From positions 868,001-932,000 of the forward strand of contig JAPWGK010000006.1 of assembly GCA_029641185.1 (NCBI GenBank): a DNA stretch of 64,000 bases, written 5' to 3'. This DNA comes from Pseudofabraea citricarpa. Its lineage: Eukaryota; Ascomycota; Leotiomycetes; Helotiales; Dermateaceae. Below, piece by piece: positions 58,386 through 64,000 of this stretch. The notes under the pieces are model-generated. The model was not told the DNA's origin. It searched no databases and was given only the letters and a program-made list of their open reading frames with translations. Position 1 is the first letter of the stretch, and every line of letters begins with the position of its first letter. The position numbers and the translations under genes are program-made.

Positions 58386-59884
58386 GATGCGCAAAGGGAT
58401 GCTACGAGTTTCGAAAATGAACGGGTTGCTGGCTCGAGTGTCTCCAGCAGCCACTCGAGGTGCCGGCTTATATGAGAATCGGGGAGATGCATATTTCAAG
58501 TCATGAGATTAACAGAGTTTGGAATATAAAGTGCCGTATCCTTGCGGGGTATAAAGGCTGAATGGTTTGGAGCAGCTCTTGGGTAGTTGATAAGTCAACT
58601 TGAATTTGCCTGAATATGAAACAAGTAAGGACGGCAGTTGCGGTCCGAGAAAAGCTTCAAGCCTTGGCAATAATATATTTTTGTTTGACCATGACAACAA
58701 GGTCATAAAAATGCACGAGTAGCAGTACCAACTGCGGTTGTCACTTGACAGGGTAAATGTAACCACCACTACCGACAGGTGTGGATTTTAATATATGCCC
58801 CGCCCATACTCAAAGCAAAACCACCAACGATGAGATGAGCAGGTGGCCAGGGCACCTTATGACCTGGAAGTCCTTGACTTAGTAGGAGAATCAATTTTGA
58901 AGGATAGTATGTGATGTAAGGAGCAACTGCCATACTTGAAAGGACCAGGCTTCTGGTATCAATCACCTTGTACATTTTCTTCATCTATAATTTTGCTTTT
59001 TTTTGTGGAATCTTTGACATAATTCAGGTCTGTTGGGTGCTTATCAGGAACTGATGGGGTTGACGTGAACAGCCCTTGTCTAAAAGTAAAAAATCGTCAG
59101 GTGGGTAGTATTGCTGTAAGGATAAGTTGTTGGCAGATGATGCCAGGTAGATGAAAGAGGGATCGTCGATACGCCAATGGGCGGTTTTGACGCTGTTGTC
59201 AACCGAGAGCGGCATAGCGTTGATATCACGTGCTACAATGACAACTCACCCAGTGGTGTTTTGCATAGCTTTCTTCTCTTGCTGACAATTGCAATAAGAC
59301 GCAACTAGAGTTGTAAGGTATTGGTATTTACCCCTGTGAGGTTCGATGTTGCATTATATTATCAAAGATGATATACTCCCAGTCTGAATAATTGCCAAAT
59401 TTCTAAAGAGCATGAATGAGGAAGTTTGTTAAGCTTGTAATAAATCGAAAAAGGGCTATAAAGTCTAATACTACCAAATCAAGCTATAAAGCATGACTTC
59501 GATCCCCTGAAACGTCTTGTCACTTGGAATTGTAATCGGAAATGTTCAAGGACTCTCTTGACTTGTAATCCTCAAAGAGAAAAATGGGACTTCCCTTGAT
59601 TTCTTCTTTCTGATTCTTTAACATCAAATGAGCAGGAAAGAACGCTGAAGTTTGACGTGGAATCAAAATAATGCGGCCGTATAGTAAACGATAGTTATTT
59701 CATGCGAAAAATTTCCGCCAAATCAGTGCGGTAATATGCTACAAAAACGTCTACTACTCCAACCCAACACAACCATGTAACGCATACGCCACGCTATTCC
59801 CCTTCGTAGTCAATCATAGAACCTTAGACTCCTGCAAAATAACCAATAAACACAAAATAACTCGATAAAATATACATGTCTGGG
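58386..59884. other. AA9 promoter and NTA1 3' end, 1.5 kb
   Basis: Upstream region of AA9 and downstream region of NTA1 (both minus). It contains two SYGGRG sites, a TTTATATT stretch about 140 bp before the AA9 start, and an ATCACGTG at about 59225. The distal half is AT-rich. No gene seen. Confidence 0.5.
58544..58803. promoter_or_regulatory. Two CreA-type sites upstream of AA9
   Basis: GCGGGG occurs at 58544-58549 (plus strand) and at 58798-58803 (minus strand). It fits SYGGRG, the consensus of the carbon catabolite repressor CreA/CRE1 that controls fungal cellulase genes. Such short sites are frequent by chance. Confidence 0.3.
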
Positions 59885-61521
59885 TCACCAAAGCACAGAT
59901 TTTGGTCGAATTGTTGTATGGGATTTCCGTGGACCTAAACCCTTCGCTTCGTATTCTGGCTGATGTATAGTAGGAATTGTGGATGATGCATGTAAATTGG
60001 TGTGTGCCTCTGCGATTTCATGAGGTGAAGGGATCCTCTCTTTTAATTCTGGCTGTCTTGTTTGGTTTGCATTCAGCAATTCGGCTGACTCAAAAGGGCT
60101 GGGTTTAGCAAAGTCCGAATTTCCCAACTGCTGCTTGTGATCAGAATTGCTCGAATTTGTCAGAGAATCCATATCTCGCTCAAACGTCTGGCCCTCGCTA
60201 TCCAGACCAGGAGTTGTACAAGTGGTGCTCTGAGTATTTGTGGTCAAGTTCGATCCCGCAGAGAATTCAGACACAGCAGAAGGAGGAGCCAAACTAAGCG
60301 AGTCCCTTTTCGATGCTGATTTTGGTGCCGACACCAACCTAGCTTTCGCAGGTTTTGTTGTATCGACAACAAGCAATTCTTTCTCGCCGCGTCCCAGTAT
60401 TCCATAAACCTTGACCTCGCCATCATGGATTCCCAGGACTGCACTTGAGCCAGCGTATGTAGCCTCGTCTTCAGTTCCACATCGGTTTGCAAGTATTACA
60501 ATGATTTCGTCGTCGCCTTCTTCTCGAATTAGTGGTTCAAGACGTGCAAGCCAGTATGACAAAGTCTCCATATCTGGTTCGTTGGGTGCTCGGCTGTATG
60601 ATCTCGCATCTTCGCGGGTGAGCCAGGCCATGGAGAGAATAACCAGGTTTGCTTCTTTGTGTAGAACGTGAGAGGCAAATTCCCAGGCATCCCAAGGCGC
60701 TTCGAATTTGTAAGGGCTAGATACGCAGTCAGCCTTGTTCTCGGGTACGCAAGAGTGTGGTCTGCTACTTAAGGTCCATGCCTACAATTTGAGTCAGTCA
60801 ACTTGCTTGGATTGAGCAGCATATACTCACGCTCGAAAGACTGCGTCGGCCACTTACAAATTCCCATTGCAACATTCCCGAGCCCTTCTATCTCTCCGTC
60901 GAAAAAGCCATCCGGTCCTTCAAGTGCCCACGTTTCATCGGTATAATAGAGGAACGACTTTCGGTAGTTTGCTATAGTCTCACCTTCCGCATTAACTGTA
61001 ACCGTAGAATTGTAGTACTCGGGTGATGCTGGCCATTTTGGGGTAACGTCGACTTTCTCAGGATAGCCAACAGTCACAATGCAGTTGTACTTGAGTGCCG
61101 TGGTTCTCGCCCATAGCGATGTAATTCCGGCAGTAGTTGGTTCGAGGAATAGACTTATATGCTGCAGCGATTTGAAGTTGTACCCTGGAAAACATCAGCA
61201 GGATTACAGAGCGCTGGTAATATGAGTTGACTGGTGGGTACTCTGGCAGTAAGCAGTGGGGTTACTGTCGGAGTGAAATACCCAGACAACCTCTGCCGAA
61301 AGCAAAGTGCGACCACTCGTTCCATCTCAACATACCTGTGAATGCCAGTTCTGGAAGTACCAGGATGTCGAGGTCGTGCGGGTTTGCTCTATTCAGAACT
61401 GAGTCGGCACGGTTGAGGTTATTGTCGACGTCGCCAACCTGCGGCGCAAACTGTGGACATTACGATCAGAACGGCAGTCCAGGGCAACGAGCCACCATAC
61501 CTGAAGACACCCAATCCTCAT
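59885..61521 (-). CDS. NTA1: Protein N-terminal amidase (nitrilase family)
   Basis: Five exons: 61501-61521, 61336-61450, 60858-61184, 60769-60781 and 59885-60716; 435 residues. Nta1 deamidates N-terminal Asn and Gln of proteins, feeding the Arg/N-degron pathway. The nitrilase triad is visible: Glu in LPELAFTGYNF (about residue 40), Lys in NYRKSFLYYTDE (about 118) and Cys in MGICMDLNPYKFEAPW (residue 155). The Cys codon is split by intron 3, and the next exon is only 13 nt long. The catalytic fold ends with VYGILGRGEKELLVVD; a disordered Ser/Thr-rich C-terminal tail of about 140 residues follows. Every splice junction restores conserved text and phase. Confidence 0.9.
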
Positions 61522-63017
61522 CGTCCTACTGTTTGATCATAAATCGCAGTACATGAATCCAGGTGCTGGGATGAATCTTGGATATTAAGTGTGCGGTGCC
61601 TGAAGCGACAAAGTCGTTACCGGTACGTTGGTAGAGGAATCTTGATACAACGATACAACGTGGGATCCGGCGATGATGGACTTTATGAGAACTGCCCAGG
61701 TGATCAACAGTGGGGACCTACCTAAGAGGACTCCCGTTATCCCATACAGCTCCAGCGCAAGCCGGCTCTTTTGCCTTAGGGGTTGCTGAACCAGTTGTGG
61801 CTTCAAAGGGCAGGGTTCGAAGATGGCGTGTGAGTTGTGCACGAAAGAAAGAAAGCGAATTCCCCGCCATCTCCATCAGTATTCGTGTTCTTGGCGGCGG
61901 CTATGGTTCTTTTCGTGGTCGAAGTCAACAAATCATGGCAAAGCCTGCTTATGTGGTCAAGCCCAATTAGCTCAAGTGCCAAAGCGGTGTGATGAGATGC
62001 AGGAGCCGTGAACCTTCTTCGCTGGCTGTCAGGCTTCAACGACCTTCACAAGCTCACGAGAACTGCGAATGCGACCAGACTGTGCCGGCAACATGCATCA
62101 CAGCGGCACAGGCTCGTCCTCCTGGCTAGGCGTCTATGTAGGTGAACGTGCTTGGAGATGAGTTGGACGCCGCACGCTCTCGCAGCCATATATCGCCAAC
62201 AGTTTGTTTCCAGCCGCCGAATTATCGTCGGAGAGAGCCAGAAGACTCCGTGTCAGCGCAGCGATTCCTCTGGCCGCCGTCCACTCTCAGGCTTTGATGG
62301 ATGTTCTAATAAGCTCACGCAAAACGCAAGAGCAGCCAATTCCTGCTGCCATCGAAAGCCCTCAACTCAATGAGAGTAGGCCAGATGATCGAACTTTGCA
62401 AAGGAAGCCGATATAAAACCCATACTCTGGTGTTTGTACGAAGTAGATGCAGGAACGGGTAAATGACCCACTAAAACGATCCTTGGGTCGATTGCAAGTG
62501 TTGGATTTCGCCAAACTGCACGCAATTCTGAAAGGAGCTGTTGGTGGCGGGGAAACAAGCAATGGATGGGCGCAACCACTGCCGACTGGACATCTCATTG
62601 GAACAATATTTCTGCAAAGGAGGAGTCTTCTTCAGCACCGTCTCTGAAGGCCTTATCATTGGTCACGGTACTTGAGATGCGAAACTCGACAGCCTTACCG
62701 TGATTGCAAAAGGTTATCCCAGCTTTAACACCATGCACCGCCTCTTAACGACAACATCCATAGTTTCTAGACTATTGCTTTCGTTTGTCTAGCAAAATAA
62801 TCCCACAAACTATTTTGTAACTTCATCTTATCATTCATCTACACAGAAGTCTATCTATCATAAAACATCAACAAACAAAAGCTAACAGAACTAAGCTATC
62901 TACAAAAAGACCCACTAGAAGGGGGAAAACCTCGCGGTCTTAAACTCGTGAGCTGTGTCTACAAACAAAATATGTCGGGTATCGAAAAATTCCACAAATG
63001 CAAACCACACTTCCAAC
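61522..63017. other. Intergenic, 1.5 kb
   Basis: NTA1 promoter plus the GH5 3' end (both genes minus). Short overlapping open frames only; no supported gene or strong repeat. Confidence 0.5.
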
Positions 63018-64000
63018 CTAGATTACCAAAGATCCTCTTTCGTTTCTCCTCTGTGAATACCCACTTCCACACTGGGATGGGAATTCGCGACTCGTGACAG
63101 GGTTAGGGATGGTGCCCTTTTGGATTCCATTCATGAATCCCCATCCTCCAGGCCCTTTGGCGCTCCAGATAAAATATCCACTTGAACTAGATTCGAAGAC
63201 ATCGAGTTGTGCCTCGACGAACTTTCTCACGGTCGAGACCATGATATCGTTCCAGTCGCTGAAATCAGCTGACTGGCATTGGCAGCCTGAGACAGAGCAT
63301 GAAGTACCTGCAGTTGTGGATCCATCTGGGTTCACACAGATATTCGTTGCCGTGCTCCATTCTCCAACATAGGTCGGCATAATGGCATTCGAGGTGGCGA
63401 GATCGCCGGCCCAACCGCAAGCTGTGGTGATGTGTTGGTCCTGGTTTAGTGCGTTGTTGGTTTCGCCCCAGAGTTGGTAGAGATGAGTGTCAAGGCCGAA
63501 GGTTTTTGCGCCGCCTCCAATCAAATTTCCACCAAGGTCTGTCCAGGCAAGAGGAGTGACAAACGAGTCGTGCATAACAATTACAAGATTCGCATTGTCT
63601 GTTACACTCTTGACTGCTGCGTAGGCTTCTCGAGCCCATGACTGAGTGGCAGCGAAGTCATTGCTGCCCCATGAGATTGGCTCGTTGACAAGTTCGAGGC
63701 CAACGACTACGTCAGCATATTCTGCAGCCCCGTATTTCTCGGCCATCGTCTTGAGAACTGATATCGAGTGTTCAAGATTATCACCAGATTGCCACTCAAC
63801 ATTGCCCGAACGACCAGAATTATCAAATCCATTTTGTGATCCTGGACTTCCATGACAATCGACCCAAACTTTCATCCCCAAATTGCGAGCCCAACCAATG
63901 GCCTTCTCAAGGTAAGCATCAGCGCCTTTGATGTATGGGGTATTGGCATTATCATAAGCCCAATAGCCAATCGGGATACGGAGGGCGTTGATTCCAGTTG
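63018..64000 (-). CDS. GH5 exo-beta-1,3-glucanase (3' part)
   Basis: Partial gene: the coding strand enters at the right edge, so the N-terminus with any signal peptide is outside. About 327 residues are visible without an intron. Exg1-type enzymes of GH5 (subfamily 9) release glucose from beta-1,3-glucan and act in the cell wall or medium. Landmarks: NALRIPIGYWA, WVDCHGSPGSQNG, the acid/base Glu in LELVNEP, HLYQLW, the nucleophile Glu in TYVGEWS, and GYFIWSAKGPGGWGF near the end. Cys pairs (CGWAGDL, CSVSGCQC) fit a secreted enzyme. The C-terminus ends shortly after the fold, with no anchor signal. Confidence 0.93.
   Translation of the reverse strand, partial: TGINALRIPIGYWAYDNANTPYIKGADAYLEKAIGWARNLGMKVWVDCHGSPGSQNGFDNSGRSGNVEWQSGDNLEHSISVLKTMAEKYGAAEYADVVVGLELVNEPISWGSNDFAATQSWAREAYAAVKSVTDNANLVIVMHDSFVTPLAWTDLGGNLIGGGAKTFGLDTHLYQLWGETNNALNQDQHITTACGWAGDLATSNAIMPTYVGEWSTATNICVNPDGSTTAGTSCSVSGCQCQSADFSDWNDIMVSTVRKFVEAQLDVFESSSSGYFIWSAKGPGGWGFMNGIQKGTIPNPVTSREFPSQCGSGYSQRRNERGSLVI

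Noticed and set aside
58544..58803. AA9, NTA1 and GH5 as a cell-wall degradation cluster
   Set aside because: The three lie side by side on one strand, but NTA1 acts in protein degradation and the spacers are 1.5 kb each. Adjacency alone does not support a functional cluster.
1..64000. tRNA, rRNA, CRISPR, intact transposon or secondary-metabolite cluster
   Set aside because: I looked for tRNA arms (GGTTCGAATC-like T-loops), transposase or reverse-transcriptase motifs, regular spaced repeats and PKS/NRPS domains, and saw none. A tRNAscan or repeat-library search would settle it.

Overview
This 64 kb window comes from a filamentous ascomycete (Pezizomycotina), probably a Leotiomycete. The genes are split by short introns of about 43-105 nt with GTAAGT-like donors and CTAAC-like branch points. 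Neighbouring genes lie on both strands with a few hundred bases between them. The gene content (fungal-type YAK1, AA9 LPMO, GH5 exo-glucanase, DUF7730-type protein) is typical of this group. The class-level assignment is an inference, not something the sequence proves. I rebuilt exon structures by hand so that reading phase and family conservation agree; exon coordinates are in each entry.

Layout, left to right. 0-5 kb: the 3' half of an eIF4G gene, then a GC-rich DUF7730/2EXR-like gene. 5-14 kb: the RAD26/CSB repair ATPase (minus), a 2.2 kb spacer with a small tandem duplication, and the YAK1 kinase. 15.7-24 kb: an SRPK-like kinase and an RRM/RGG protein (both minus), then a 1365-residue orphan protein with repeated RRKS motifs. 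24-34 kb: a mitochondrial PPR protein divergent from POL1 (DNA polymerase alpha), then the GTPase RBG2/DRG2 with very small exons, and a convergent Spo12-family gene. 34.7-47.1 kb: a peroxisome-tagged acyl-CoA dehydrogenase, then a housekeeping block of LSG1 (60S maturation), LTV1 (40S maturation, sharing a 256 bp divergent promoter with LSG1), SAC3 (mRNA export) and CBF5 (rRNA pseudouridylation). 47.6-64 kb: a more accessory-looking region with an M20 peptidase, a 3.1 kb gene-poor stretch, two convergent paralogous Cys-rich membrane proteins, an AA9 LPMO, the N-terminal amidase NTA1, and the 3' part of a secreted GH5 exo-beta-1,3-glucanase.

Functionally, most of the window is core growth machinery: translation initiation, ribosome assembly, mRNA export, replication and repair. 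The right end carries secreted or cell-surface genes. I found no CRISPR array, tRNA, rRNA, intact transposon or secondary-metabolite cluster. I see no convincing new multi-gene system. The most original observations are the diverged convergent pair of Cys-rich membrane proteins with shared splice positions, the RRKS-repeat orphan protein, and several unusual exon structures: micro-exons, a catalytic cysteine codon split by an intron, and in-frame introns.
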